A stretch of DNA of 64,000 nt from Prorocentrum cordatum (GCA_963575745.1 CAUYUJ010014363.1:62001-126000), one strand, 5' to 3'. Positions 1 through 10,256 are shown, counted from the first letter of the stretch. Notes: a model not told the origin generated them from the sequence alone. Translations and numbers: made by a program.

Positions 1-640
1 GAGGCGCGCCAACGGCCCCAGCTCTGTACAACCGACTGCATGGCCAGAAACGCCGCCTACAGGAAAACCCGCAGACATTAGGGCCAATCAATCATACAAA
101 GCTGGCTGCCTCCCCCTCCTGCTGCTGCTCCGTTTTCTCCGTCCATCCCGTGTCCTGAAAGGATAAAGCTCCTCCCTGTCTCAACTTCCACACGTGTCGG
201 CAGGGTGGACCGTGCGATTGGACTCAGACTTCCTCACGAATGTGCCATGAATCTTGAAATTCTAAAGTCAGTGCTTGCACTGAAGGGCTCCTGGCGAATA
301 CTGAAGGAGTAGCTAATTAATGGTCTCTGGCCGCTTTCGGTAGGCCGCCGAGGTTGCGGCAAAAATCCTGGCTTCCTGGGTTCGGGGTCAGGAGAAGCTG
401 GCACAGTGAATAGATAAGGTAGGATATGATAGAGAGCAGCGAAGGGTATCCGCCGGCCCCCTCGTGGAGCCATCAGGCTGCAAGGATTAGGGATACTGCT
501 TCCTGCGCCAGTTGCAGTTTCCAGTCTCTAATGTTTCAATCCTGCTTACTGCTTCGCTTCCTATTGTAAATTGTGAAGTCCGCGCGAAGGAGGGGGGGGG
601 CCGAGGAGGGCCCAATTACCACCCCCGAACTGCGTTGTCT
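1..640. other. Unassigned sequence
   Basis: No convincing coding, RNA or repeat signal was found. Open frames here are short and have ordinary composition for a GC-rich background. Confidence 0.4.
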
Positions 641-680
641 GAATTCCTGCGAGGCCGTGGGACACGCAAAAATACGTGAG

Positions 681-890
681 GTTCGCGCTCCCGACGCAAC
701 AATCATTTGTGACATACGCTGTGTTCGCGTCCCCGAGGCCACGATCCCTTGTAAATTGCGCCGCGTTCGCGTCCCGGAAGCCATGATCCTTCGTAAAATA
801 TACCGGGTCCGGGCCGGGTCCGCGGGCCGGGTCTGGGTCTGGGCCGGTTCCGGGCTGGCTCCGGGCTGGGTCCAGGTCCGGGCCCTGGAA
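681..890. repeat. 42-bp minisatellite followed by GGGCCGGGTCC tract
   Basis: Three degenerate 42-bp units (from about 681, 723 and 765) share the pattern GTTCGCGTCCC-GA-GCCA-GATC-CTTGTAAAT. They run into a short tract of the 11-bp motif GGGCCGGGTCC (about 806-885). The same two motifs occur together again at 8481-8950, in the opposite order. The 42-bp period keeps a reading frame open, which makes a 115-aa open frame; I do not regard it as a gene. Confidence 0.75.
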
Positions 891-1019
891 GACACGGCTA
901 AGATTTTTAGCCGCGTTTAGCCGGGACGTGGCTCTCGCCTGAGCGCGGTGCGAAAATGTTTAATATCATAAGTTCTAGCCGGGTTTGGCCGCGCATGCTT
1001 CTCGCTTAGGCGTGGCTTA

Positions 1020-1165
1020 CGAATGGCTAAACATGTCTAAAACATTATAAATGTCTAAAACACTGTCGTGTCTAAAAACATCGTGTCTAAACATGGCTAT
1101 TCGTGGCTAAAATCGATGTGTTGCCGTGGATATTCGTGGCTAGTCGTGGCTAGTTCACAGTCGCG
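1020..1165. repeat. Short degenerate repeats (GTCTAAAACAT / TTCGTGGCTA)
   Basis: Several copies of GTCTAAAACAT-like words (1035-1105) are followed by GTGGCTA-type words (1110-1155). This local AT-richer block has no coding signal. Confidence 0.5.
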
Positions 1166-1244
1166 ACCTAGACGGGGGAAACGCTAAACATCGTTGCCCG
1201 CACGATCAAGCAAGTTGCCCCACAAAAGACACACCCGCATCGCG

Positions 1245-1470
1245 CCAGGAGGAGGAAGCGGAGGAGGGGGAAGGAGAAGGAGCAAAAAGAGGAAGAGGGT
1301 GCGGGAGGAAATTGGACACGATGATGTCGAGCATAACGACTACGACGACGATGGAGAGGAATACGACGAATACGAAAACCAATGCGACGACGACGACGGC
1401 GACGGCGAGGACGACGACGAGGAGGACGACGACGAGGACGACGACGACGACGGCAGAAGGCAACCACCAA
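1245..1470. repeat. GGA-rich tract and (GAC)n microsatellite
   Basis: A purine-rich block (about 1247-1300) is followed by an imperfect GAC/ACG trinucleotide tract (about 1335-1455). Both strands show low-complexity open frames that reflect only the repeat. Confidence 0.8.
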
Positions 1471-1519
1471 GGCAACCGCTTCCGATGGTTCTTTAAGGCT
1501 TCAAAATGACTCCAAGATT

Positions 1520-1850
1520 GCCCAAGAGGTGCCCAGGAAGGCCCCAACACGGCCCCAATAACGCCGAAGACCGCCCCAAAAACGCCCCAATAGGGCGCCA
1601 AGAAGCAAATGTCGGGCTCCAGGGGAGGGGAAACCGCGACCCCCCCCTCTGATGATCGATGGCGTCCACGATGGCCCCATGCTCCGAAGAAGGCCCCAAC
1701 AGGGCCCCAAGAGAGTCCCAAGAAGGTCCCAAGAGAACCCCAAGAGGGCCCAAGAAGCTTCCAAACTGGCCTCCAGAGTGCCCCCCGATGGCCCCAAGAA
1801 GCCTCCAACACAATCCCTTGGCGAAAGACTTGCAAAGACCTCGGTGGTTG
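1520..1850. repeat. Degenerate GGCCCCAAGAG minisatellite
   Basis: Closely spaced CCCCAAGA and CCCAAGAG words on the plus strand. The same family recurs in the opposite orientation at 2110-3830 and in this orientation at 4290-4870 and 51240-51620. Confidence 0.7.
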
Positions 1851-1857
1851 ACTCCTG

Positions 1858-1990
1858 ACGTCGTCGTCGTCGTAGCAGTCGCCGCCGCGTCGTCGGCCGC
1901 CGCCGCCAGCGCCGTCGTCGTCTTAGTCGTCGTCTTCGTCATCGTTCTTGCCGTTGTTCGTCTTATTGTTCTCTTTCGTTTTACGATTAT
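1858..1990. repeat. (GTC/GCC)n microsatellite
   Basis: Imperfect GTC and GCC trinucleotides, the reverse-complement phase of the GAC tracts seen elsewhere in the window. Confidence 0.75.
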
Positions 1991-2047
1991 CATGATTATT
2001 AGTATTATTATTCGTCGTAATGTCCTTGTTCGTCCACATATGTTACT

Positions 2048-2083
2048 AGAACCACGCGCGCGCTTCGCGCGCGCTTAGGTTCT
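2048..2083. repeat. 36-bp GC-rich hairpin, copy 1
   Basis: AGAACC, then a CGCGCGC arm, a TTC loop, a GCGCGCG arm, then GGTTCT. An identical 36-mer lies at 3946-3981 in the same orientation; both follow a TATGT-rich stretch. The pair brackets the CTTGGGG array. Confidence 0.9.
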
Positions 2084-2109
2084 GTCGAGTCACAGACCCA
2101 GGAATCGTT

Positions 2110-3830
2110 GCGAGAAGAAATTGGTGACGCGAAGCGTCTTGGGGGCGTCCTTGGACGTCTGGGGTCTCCTGGGGCCTCTTGAGGAGCCTCCTTGGGGCCT
2201 TCTTGGGCTCCATCTGGAAGCCAAGATGGATGCAACAAGAGGGTGCTTGGGCTCTCCGTGAGCTATCCTCTGGTTTTCATTCCCCTGGAGAGGAGAAGGA
2301 GGAGGAGGAGGAGGAGGAGGATGAGAAGGAGGAGGAGGAGGAAGATGCAGAGGAGGGAGGAGGAGGAAGGAGAGGAGATGTTGGGGCGCTCTTGGGGCCC
2401 TCTTGGGCTCTCTTGGGGCTCGTCGGGGCCCTCGTGGGGCCACCTTGGGCTCCTCTCGGAGCTCCAAGAGGAGCCCACAGAGGGGCCCAACATCGGTCAC
2501 GCGAGAGCTCTTTCGCGTGACCGATGTTGGGGCCCTCTTGGGGCCCTATTGGGCCTCCTTGGGCCCTCTTGGGGTCTCGACGGGGCCCTCGTGGGGCCAT
2601 CTTGGGCTCCTCTCGGAGCACCAAGAGGAGCCCAAAGAGGGGGCCCAACATCGGTCACGCGAGAGCTCTTCCGCGTGACCGATGTTGGGGCCATCTTGGG
2701 GTTCCTTGGGCCTCCTTGGGCCCACGTGGGGCTCCCTCGGGGCCCTCGTGGGGCCATCTTGGGCCCCTCTTGGAGCTCCAAGAGGAGCCCAAAGAGGGGC
2801 TCAACATCGGTCACGCGAGGGCTCTTCCGCGTGACCTATGCTGGGGCTCTCTTGGGTCCCTCTTGGGCCTGCTTGGGTCCTCTTGGGGTCTCGTCGGGGC
2901 CCTCGTGGGGCCATCTTTGGCTCCTCTCGGAGCTCCAAGAGGAGCCCACAGAGGGGCCCAACATCGGTCACGCGAGAGCTCTTCCGCGTGACCGATGTTG
3001 GGGCTCTCTTGGGGCTCTCTTGGGTCCCTCTTGGGCCTCCTTGGGCCCACGTGGGGTCCCCTCTGGGCCCCCTCTTGGGCCCGTCTTGGGGCCCTCTTGG
3101 GCCATCTTGGGCGCCTCTTGGGCCGTCTTGGGGCCCTCTTGGGCTGTCCTGGGGCCCTCTTGGAAACTTCTTGGGCGGTCTTGGGGCGGTCTTGGGCGCC
3201 TCTTGGGCCGTCCTGTAACGTCGGAAAGCCCAAAAGGCGACTTTGTTAAAAATGTACGTTTTACGAAGGGAATGGGCCAATTCTTGCGTCTAGGGGCCCT
3301 CTTGGGACGCATGTTGGAGGCTTCTTGGGGCCTCTTGGGGGCGTCCTTGGACGTCTGGGGTCTCCTGGGGCCTCTTGAGGGGCCTCCTGGGGGCCTCCTG
3401 GCGGCCTCTTGGGGCGGAAGGCTCGAGCTTGCGGTTCGTGGTCCCCCTCTGGGCCCCCTCTTGGGCCCGTCTTGGGGCCCTCTTGGGCCATCTTGGGCGC
3501 CTCTTGGGCCGTCTTGGGGCCCTCTTGGGCTGTCCTGGGGCCCTCTGGAAGCTTCTTGGGCCGTCTTGGGGCGGTCTTGGGCGCCTCTTGGGCCGTCCTG
3601 TAACGTCGGAAAGCCCAAAAGACAACTTTGTTGAAAATGTACGTTTTACGAAGGGAATGGGCCAATTTTTGCGTCTAGGGGCCCTCTTGGGACGCATGTT
3701 GGAGGCTTCTTGGGGCCTCTTGGGGGCCTCCTTGGACGTCTGGAGGCCATCTTCAGCATCTCGGAGCCCTCTTGGAGGCCTCTTGGAAGTTTCTTGGGCC
3801 GTCTTGGGCGTTTCTTGGGCCGTCTTGTCT
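2110..3830. repeat. CTTGGGGCC minisatellite block
   Basis: Dense CTTGGG/GGGCCC words with a period of about 12-30 bp. It holds two higher-order structures: four 157-bp units with hairpins (about 2410-3040) and a 385-bp direct duplication (CTGTAACGTCGGAAAG occurs with equivalent positions at 3216 and 3601). The repeat is stop-free on the plus strand and produces a 480-codon frame (2192-3634) rich in Leu-Gly-Pro-Ser-Trp. I read that as a by-product of the repeat, not a gene, because the opposite strand is equally open. Confidence 0.85.
2486..3002. repeat. 157-bp tandem unit with two hairpins, four copies
   Basis: Perfect or near-perfect inverted arms CCCAACATCGGTCACGCG / CGCGTGACCGATGTTGGG start at 2486, 2644, 2800 and 2957 (spacings 158, 156, 157 bp). 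Just upstream of each is a second palindrome with arms TTGGGCTCCTCT / AGAGGAGCCCAA around CGGAGCTCCA. Copy 3 (2800-2845) has substitutions in one arm. Confidence 0.92.
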
Positions 3831-3945
3831 GACTGGGGAGGCCTCCGGCAAGCCCCGACGAGCCTCCGGGCCCCCGGGGGTGCACATTTGCGGTCGAGGT
3901 CCCGGCCCCGGGCCCCCGGACCCGGTGCGCCGTTATATGTATACT

Positions 3946-3981
3946 AGAACCACGCGCGCGCTTCGCGCGCGCTTAGGTTCT
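3946..3981. repeat. 36-bp GC-rich hairpin, copy 2
   Basis: Same 36-mer as at 2048-2083, here extended by one base each side to CTAGAACC...GGTTCTAG. It closes the CTTGGGG block on its right side. Confidence 0.9.
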
Positions 3982-4044
3982 AGCGCAGACGCTGGCGACT
4001 GCAATGTCGAATGGTCTCGTCATCGATTCTTTCGTCCCCCTCTC

Positions 4045-4085
4045 ATTGGCCTCCTCCTCCTCCTCCTCCTCCTCCTCCTTCTCTC
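4045..4085. repeat. (TCC)n microsatellite
   Basis: A short pyrimidine trinucleotide run. Confidence 0.9.
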
Positions 4086-4289
4086 CGTGGCAGCGGCAAA
4101 GCACTCGTTCCCCCCTCCCCCCTCCCCCACTCGCCGGAACGCACTGGAATGATCACGCGCTGCGGTTCCCCATGCCGACGTCCTCGGACGTGGGCGCCCT
4201 GCCATGAGCGCATTCCGGGAAGATGCCCCCGGAACGCGCTGAAAAAATATGGCCACATCTCGGGGACGCTCCCGGCACCGCTCCCCCAG

Positions 4290-4870
4290 CCTTTCCAGGG
4301 AGCGTCCACAGCGCCCCAGGAGGGCCCAAGACGCCCCCCAGGAGCCCCCAGAACGCGAAAGGATGGCCCGAGACGCTCCCGAGCAGCACAAGTCAGCCTT
4401 CGGGCGGCTCTCGAAGCTCCCAGGTGGCCCCCAAGAGACCCCAAGAAGTCTGATAGGTATCACGGTACGGCCCGAAGAGGCCAAAGCCGTATATGTTCAA
4501 TGGTCTTTTCAATGTTTTTGGCTTCTCGCGTTTTCAAACTTCCACCGGTCCAAGAGCGCCGAAGAGCCTCCCAAGTCCGGCCCAAGACCACCCAAGAGAC
4601 CCGCAGGACAGCCCCAAGACGGGCCAAGAAGGCTTCAAGACTGCCGAAGAGGCGCCCAGCACAGCCCCAGATCACCCCAGAACAGGCCCAAGATGGACCC
4701 AAGAGCAGGAGCAGGAGGCTTCCAAAGACCTCCGAGAGGCCTCCGGGACCCCCCAGAGGCCCCCAACACACCCCCCATCCTTGAGAGGCCCCACAAAGAG
4801 ACCCTGACGGGGCTCCAAGAACAGCCCAAGAGAGCTGCGAGAACCGTCCCGAGAGAGCCCAAAGAGGGAC
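4290..4870. repeat. Degenerate CCCCAAGAGG minisatellite
   Basis: Many CCCAAGA/CCCCAAG words with Pro-rich open frames in several phases. Same family as 1520-1850. The 4880-5190 stretch that follows contains nothing I can identify. Confidence 0.65.
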
Positions 4871-5204
4871 AAATGGTTGATTGTCTATAGTTTTTCTTAT
4901 GTTTTTCGCCTTCTCACGTTTTCCCGCTTCCAGCCCTCAAAGATCGAGGACTTGGGAAAAAGAGAAGGAATTCCAAGAATTCCTTTTTTTATAAAAAGCA
5001 GTGGAGCTCCTATTCGGGGGTCCTACATATCCCCAGGCATCTGGCCGGTACCGCGCCTCCCGGCTTCTCAACGTTTTCGCGGAGTCTCCGAAGGCCCCAA
5101 GGACTCCAGGAATTGTGGATTTGGGTTAGACTCTCATCCATTCAGGACTCAGGACAGTATGCCCGGGCCCGGGCATACTGTCCAGGCCACCCAATGCTCC
5201 ACAG

Positions 5205-5740
5205 TTGCTGTGCGTCTGCAGTGGGGACCGTGTTTAGTCTGAGCGTGCATGGGCGTGTGCATTGGTCAAAGCACCACAGAACAGGTGGCGCTGCCACTCC
5301 GGCTGACCAGCCGCGCCCGCCGCCGCCCATCTCCCTTTCTGCTGTCATCACGGATGCCATGGGCAGTCCTGATGTCTATGCCCCACAATCGCAGTGCATC
5401 TGCAGTGGGGACCGTGTTTAATCCGAGCGTGGCCCAGGCGTGTGAATTGGTCAAAGCACCACTGAACAAGGGGCGCTGCCATTCTGTCTGACCGGCCGCG
5501 CCCGCCGTTTTGTTCCCTTCTGCTGTCATCGTGGATGCCATGCGCAGTTCTCATATTGATGCCCCACAGTCGCAGTGCATCTGCAATGGGGACCGTGTTT
5601 AGTCCGAGCGTGGCCTGGGCGTATGCATTGGTCAAAGCACCACAGAAGAGGTGGCGCTGCCATTCTGGCTGACCAGCCGCGCCCGCCGCCGCGCATCTCT
5701 TTTTTTCCATGCCAATGCCGTGAGACCGTTTCTCATCATG
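5205..5740. repeat. 185-bp tandem repeat, three copies
   Basis: The word AGTGGGGACCGTG (third copy AATGGGGACCGTG) recurs at about 5219, 5403 and 5587, followed each time by GAGCGTG, TTGGTCAAAGCACCAC and GGCGCTGCCA. Period 184-185 bp. Confidence 0.85.
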
Positions 5741-5834
5741 CCCTGGCGATAACGGGCGTGACAGAGGGAGGGGACGGGGAAGGGTGGGGTGGGGTGAACC
5801 TTGGGACAAACCCGAAAACACGGGCGAGCAAATA

Positions 5835-6470
5835 GCCCCCCAGGGATGGCGATCGCAGCCCCCCAGGGATGGGGAGGTCAAATTTGGGTCCGTGGCGTCA
5901 CTACGCTGGGCCCCCCAGCAGGCCTCGAAAGTGGCGACAGTTTCACATTTCGCAGCCCCCCAGGGATGGCGAGGTCTAATTTGGGTCCGCCCGTGGCGTC
6001 ACTGTGCTGGGCCCCCCAGCAGGCCTCGAAAGTGGCGACAGTTTCACGGACCACAGCCCCCCAGGGATGGCGAGGTCAAATTTGTGTCCGCCCGTGGCGT
6101 CACTGTGCTGGGCCGCCCAGCAGGCCTCGAAAGTGGCGACAGTTTCACAGATCGCAGCCCCCCAGGGATGGCGAGGTCTAATTTGGGTCCGCGCGTGGCG
6201 TCACTGTGCTGGGCCCCCCAGCAGGCCTCGAAAGAGGCGACAGCTTCACAGATCGCAGCCCCCCAGGGATGGCGAGGTCAAATTTGGGTCCGCCCGTGGC
6301 GTCACTGTGCTGGGCCCCCCCAGCAGGCCTCGAAAGTGGCGACAGTTTCACAGATCGCAGCCCCCCAGGGGTGGCGAGGTCTAATGTGGGTTCGCGCGTG
6401 GCGTCACTGTGCTGGGCCCTCAGCAGGCCTCGAAAGTGGCGACAGTTTCACAGATCGCAGCCCCCCGCAG
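5835..6470. repeat. 101-bp tandem array 1
   Basis: GATGGCGAGGTC recurs at 5965, 6066, 6167 and 6268, with a variant at 6370 and an imperfect first unit at 5868. Each unit contains GTGGCGTCACTGTGCTGGG, CAGGCCTCGAAAGTGGCGAC and a C6 run. Confidence 0.93.
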
Positions 6471-6570
6471 GCAAGACAGGAGGAGGCAAGAGGGAGGCGG
6501 GACGGGAAGGAGTGGAGACCACACTGCTTTACTCAAAACGAATACCCAACCAAGGAGGGTTGGGAAAATT
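6458..6570. repeat. Array tail with CCCAACC/GGTTGGG hairpin, copy 1
   Basis: After the last 101-bp unit comes CGCAGGCAAGACAGGA, a purine-rich tract, TACTCAAAACGAATA, then CCCAACC (6545-6551), AAGGAG, GGTTGGG (6558-6564) and AAAAT. Copies 2 and 3 of this tail are at 7420-7541 and 16210-16325. Confidence 0.85.
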
Positions 6571-6679
6571 ACCCTGTGACGTACCCAACCCATTTGTATC
6601 AATGGAAACGAGGAGTTGGCCGAAACTTGTATGGACAATCAACTTGATGTGTAAGCTACTTGGGAGGCGTCACTGTGGT

Positions 6680-7430
6680 GGGCCCCGCCAGCAGGCCTCG
6701 AAAGTGGCGACAGTTTCACAGATCGCAGCCCCACAGGGATGGCGAGGTCCCATGTGAGTCCGCCGTGGGTACCCACTGTGCTGGGCCGCCCAGCAGGCCT
6801 CGAAAGTGGTGACAGTTTCGCAGTTCGCAGCCCCCCAGGGATGGCGAGGTCCAATTTGAGCCCGCCGTGGGTACCCACTGTGCTGGGCCCACCAGCAGGC
6901 CTCGAAAGTGGCGACAGTTTCACAGATCGCAGCCCCCCAGGGATGGCGAGGTCCCATGTGAGTCCGCCGTGGGTACCCACTGTGCTGGGCCCCCCAGCAG
7001 CCCTCGAAAGTGGTGACAGTTTCGCAGATCGCAGCCCCCCAGGGATGGCGAGGTCCAATTTGAGCCCGCCGTGTGTACCCACTGTGCTGGGCCCCCCACT
7101 AGCAGCCCTCGAAAGTGGCGACAATTTCGCAGGTCGCAGCCCCCCAGGGGTGGCGAGGTCCCATTTGAATCCGCCGTGGGTGCAGCCTGTGCTGGGCCCC
7201 CCAGCAGGCTTCGAAAGTGCCCCCCAGGGATGGCGAGGTCTAATCTGAATCCCCGTAAGACGTCACCCCGCTGCCCCCCCCCAGCAGCCCTCGAAAGTGG
7301 CGACAGTTTCACGGATCGCAGCCCCCCAGGGATGGCGAGGTCTAGTCTGAATCCCCGTAACACGTCACTCCGCTGCCCCCCCCAGCAGCCCTCGAAAGTG
7401 GCGACAGTTTTACAGTTCGCAGCCCCCCGC
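6680..7430. repeat. 101-bp tandem array 2
   Basis: Units at about 6738, 6840, 6942, 7043, 7149, 7229 and 7331. It differs from array 1 in the middle of the unit (GTGGGTACCCACTGTGCTGG in most copies), and the last units are more diverged. Confidence 0.92.
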
Positions 7431-7541
7431 AGGCAAGACAGGAAGAGGCAGGGAGGGAAGGAGGAGGAGGAAGAGGAGGGGAGACGCGACCGCAGTGCTC
7501 TATTCAAAACGAGTACCCAACCAAGGAGGGTTGGGAAAATG
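7420..7541. repeat. Array tail with CCCAACC/GGTTGGG hairpin, copy 2
   Basis: Same order as copy 1: CGCAGGCAAGACAGGA, GGA-rich tract, TATTCAAAACGAGTA, CCCAACC (7516-7522), AAGGAG, GGTTGGG (7529-7535), AAAAT. 7542-7845 has no recognisable feature. Confidence 0.85.
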
Positions 7542-7845
7542 CCCGAAGGGTTTCCACAATGGCTCGGGGTACACGCTGTCCGATAGCTTGACCGAGCTCT
7601 GGCAGGGGGCGGCGATGATTCGCCGTAGGCGTCTTCCATCCGCCGCACCCCTTGTGAGCGTATTAGTGTTTCTCACAGTGGCGTTTGACAGATGCGCGAA
7701 CGCCTCACCTTATCTATCCTATCCGTCTAAGCCCTAACTCCTCCACTGTGCCAGCGGTCTCCGCGCGGCTGGCCTGCGTTTCCAACGGCTGCACGTTGAT
7801 TGACCGCGCGTTGTCAGCAGAGTTAGAAGACGGCTGATCTTGATT

Positions 7846-8008
7846 TGATCGTGCATCAGCGATGCATCGTCGACGCGGGTGCTGCATCGGCGACGTCGAC
7901 GTGAAGCAAGTCGGACTCCATCCACATCGAGCCGCATCGGCGATGCATCGGCGATGCGCCGCGATCTTTCGACCCCATCTACTCTGACCCCATCTAGGAG
8001 GCCAAGAC
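7846..8008. repeat. GCATCGGCGATGC fold-back family, copy 1
   Basis: Repeated GCATCGGCGATG words, then GACGTGAAGCAAGTCGG, CATCGAGCCGCATCGG, GCGATCTTTCGACCCCATCT and CCCCATCTAGGAGGCC. Copies 2 and 3 are at 40321-40511 and 41588-41780. 8010-8480 has no recognisable feature apart from a C10-A8 run near 8383. Confidence 0.8.
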
Positions 8009-8480
8009 AAGAGAACTGCACGTCCCTCTTGTCCTCTATAGGGCTTTTTTCCTTCGAGCTGCCCCTTTCCTTCACGCTGCCATCCCTTCATTGGGCGGCG
8101 AGCCTGGGGGGAAGTAAAAGGGGGCAGGCCCTCTCCAAGGCGGCGGGGCTTCTCAGGAACCCTCGCGCCTTCTGAGAAGCTTCCTGCGAGCTCAGAAAAA
8201 GCTGCTCAGAAGCGTGTCGTTTGCTGGTCTCGCCCGCCCTCCTTCGCTGTGCTGGAGTTCCGTGCGGCCGGCTGACATTTTTCAGCGGCTGTGCGTTGAC
8301 GGACCGGGAGCCAGCAGAATTAGAAGAAGGCTGATTTTAAAGAAATGTTTGATGGACCGTGTGGCATGCAAACAACCCGCCCCCCCCCCCAAAAAAAACT
8401 GACGCCTCTTCAAGAGGCCGAAATCGTCAATTATAGGAGGTGTTCGAACGATTTTGGCATTCCAGCATTTTCTGTTTTTA

Positions 8481-8950
8481 CGGCTGTCTGGGCCGGGTCC
8501 GGGCCGGGCCGGGTCCGCCGGGCCGGGTCCGGGCCGGGTCCGGGCCGGGTCCAGGTCCGGGCCGGATGCAGGCCGGGTCCGGGCCGGGTCCGGGCCTGGG
8601 TCCGGGCCGGGTCCGGGCCGGGTCCGGGCCGGGTCCGGGCCGGGTCCAGGCCGGGTCCGGGCCGGGTCCGGGCTGGGGCCGGGTCCGGGCTGGGTCCAGG
8701 CCGGGTCCGGGCCGGGTCCGGGCCGGGTCCGGGCCGGGTCCGGGCCGGGTCCGGACCGGGTCCAGGCTGGGTCCGCGGGTCCGGGTCGGGTCCGGGCCGG
8801 GTCCGGGCCGGGTCGCCGGGTGGGCGCCGGGTCGGGGAAGCCTTGTCAACACCTTTCTGCCACGATCCGTCGCAAATTACGCCGCACTTGCGCCCCCGCG
8901 GCCACGATCTCTTGTGAATTATGCAATATTCGCGTCCCCGACGTCAACGG
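8481..8950. repeat. GGGCCGGGTCC 11-bp array with 42-bp units
   Basis: About 350 bp of the 11-bp motif GGGCCGGGTCC with single-base variants, followed (8862-8945) by two 42-bp units of the type seen at 681-806. All six frames are open or nearly so across the array, so the 180-190-codon frames here are not evidence for a gene. Confidence 0.93.
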
Positions 8951-8966
8951 GACAGATCAGTTCCAC

Positions 8967-9197
8967 TGTAGTAGGCTATGCATGATGTAAATGATGGCGT
9001 GAATGTTCGAATGTCACGTGCATTACGTGTGCATGTGTACGTGCTGCCGCTGCTGCTACCAACTCATACTGTAAGGGCCCCTGAGCTGATATAAACTACG
9101 TGCGAATCTGTTCGTTCCCTTTTTTTATTATTCATATCCGTTTGTCCACGACATCGTGGACGTGGATTTCGGTGGTTCCATTGGTGGGCTACCGACA
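8967..9197 (+). mobile_element. Possible LTR 3' part
   Basis: The stretch just upstream of the gag-like region ends in CCGACA, and the next bases match a primer-binding site after a 1-bp gap. A TATAAA word lies at 9091-9096. LTRs typically end in CA one or two bases before the primer-binding site. The left boundary is a guess (a TGTAGTAGG word near 8967). No second LTR was found downstream, so the element is incomplete here. Confidence 0.4.
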
Positions 9198-9198
9198 T

Positions 9199-9211
9199 TG
9201 GTAGCGGAGCC
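9199..9211 (+). promoter_or_regulatory. Putative retrotransposon primer-binding site
   Basis: TGGTAGCGGAGCC follows the CA of the presumed LTR after one base. TGG is the complement of the CCA tail of a tRNA, and the rest resembles the TGGTATCAGAGCC site common in copia elements (two differences). The priming tRNA is not known for this organism. Confidence 0.45.
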
Positions 9212-9288
9212 ACTCGGCTCCAGATCCGCGGCCAAGAGCTCGAAAGGATTCGCCAAACCTCGCATCCAGCCTAGACTCCGTGGAAGTG

Positions 9289-10256
9289 ATGCACCAAGCC
9301 GGGCCTCCTCCAGGAGGAGCTGGCCGAGGCGGCCGAGACAGAGCGGGTGCCGAGGACATGCCCATCCCGCCAGATGATGACGGCGATGAGCAGAGAAGTG
9401 AAGGTCGACGCGGAGGAGGCGCAAAACGACAGCCGCAGATGGACGCTGAGCACGCGAGGTGCTGTCCAAATGCAACGGACCGGAAGCACGACACGTACCA
9501 GAACTTTCGGCGACGGGTGATGGTGTTTCAGCGGCTGTGTGCGCGGCGAGGAACCCAGGTGGTGAGTGAAGGAGCATACTTACTACTGCAGTCGCTGCAG
9601 GGAGACGCCTGGGACGCTTGCGAACGAGATAAACTTCGAGAGGTTGAACACGAGCGAAGCGTTCGAACCTATCAATATACATATATATATGTGTATATCT
9701 ATATATGTATGAATGTGTGTATATATACAGAGGTGTGTGTGCGTATATATATATATGTATATCTCAATGTATATATATATAGGTCAATGCATATATATAT
9801 ATGTATCAGTGTATATATATATAAATGTATATATATGTGTATATATATGTATATATATATTCGACAAGCTGAATGTGCTGTACCGCTACACGCAGGAGAG
9901 GGAAAATACCTGGGACGTGCGATGCGTTCTTCGGGGAGTTCGCCAGGCAGCCGAAGAAGACGCTCAATGCGTACGTGCTGCGACACGGCAAGGAGTTGGC
10001 AAAGCTGCGAGGGGCAGGCCTTGACCTGCTGGACCTGTTGGCGGGCTGGCATATGACGACAAGATCGGCAAGACCGGCGTGGCAAATTCCCAACCTCAAG
10101 GCTCTCTGCAACAACAAGATGACCGTGCAGGTAGTGACCGAAAACCTCAAGACAATGTTCGGAGGAGGTGACAGCATTGCTCACAAGAAGAACATCAACA
10201 GAGTCTGTTTCGGGGCCGGACCCCCCCTCTGCGTTTTCAAAGATTATGTTTTGTAG
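9289..10256 (+). pseudogene. Copia-like gag remnant, broken by microsatellite and frameshift
   Basis: Would be the capsid-like Gag of an LTR retrotransposon, which packages the element's RNA. The first piece (ATG at 9289 to about 9670) has an acidic, Gly/Arg-rich N-terminus, then an amphipathic segment around YQNFRRRVMVFQRL and LLLQSLQGDAWDACE, which resembles the start of copia-type Gag in protists. A TA-rich microsatellite (9673-9866) follows. The second piece continues as FDKLNVLYRYTQE, shifts frame near 9915, and goes on through FFGEFARQPKKTLNAYVLR, LLAGWHMTTRS and LKTMFGGGD to a stop at 10254-10256. This succession (segment with Arg, then a Leu-Leu-Gly-Trp-type segment, then FGG) is typical of the family as I remember it. 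No protease, integrase or reverse transcriptase follows. The match is by pattern recognition only. Confidence 0.6.
9673..9866. repeat. TATATG/TA microsatellite inside gag
   Basis: AT-rich (TATATG)n-like tract, about 190 bp, in otherwise GC-rich coding sequence. Gag-like sequence resumes directly after it. Confidence 0.93.

Noticed and set aside
2192-3634. 480-codon plus-strand frame rich in Leu-Gly-Pro-Ser-Trp
   Set aside because: It is produced by a stop-free short repeat; other frames on both strands are also open here and the hairpin units are translated without regard to structure.
5784-7648. Long frames across the 101-bp arrays on both strands
   Set aside because: Overlapping frames on both strands are open through the same repeat, and the unit length (101 bp) changes phase between copies, so no constant protein repeat results.
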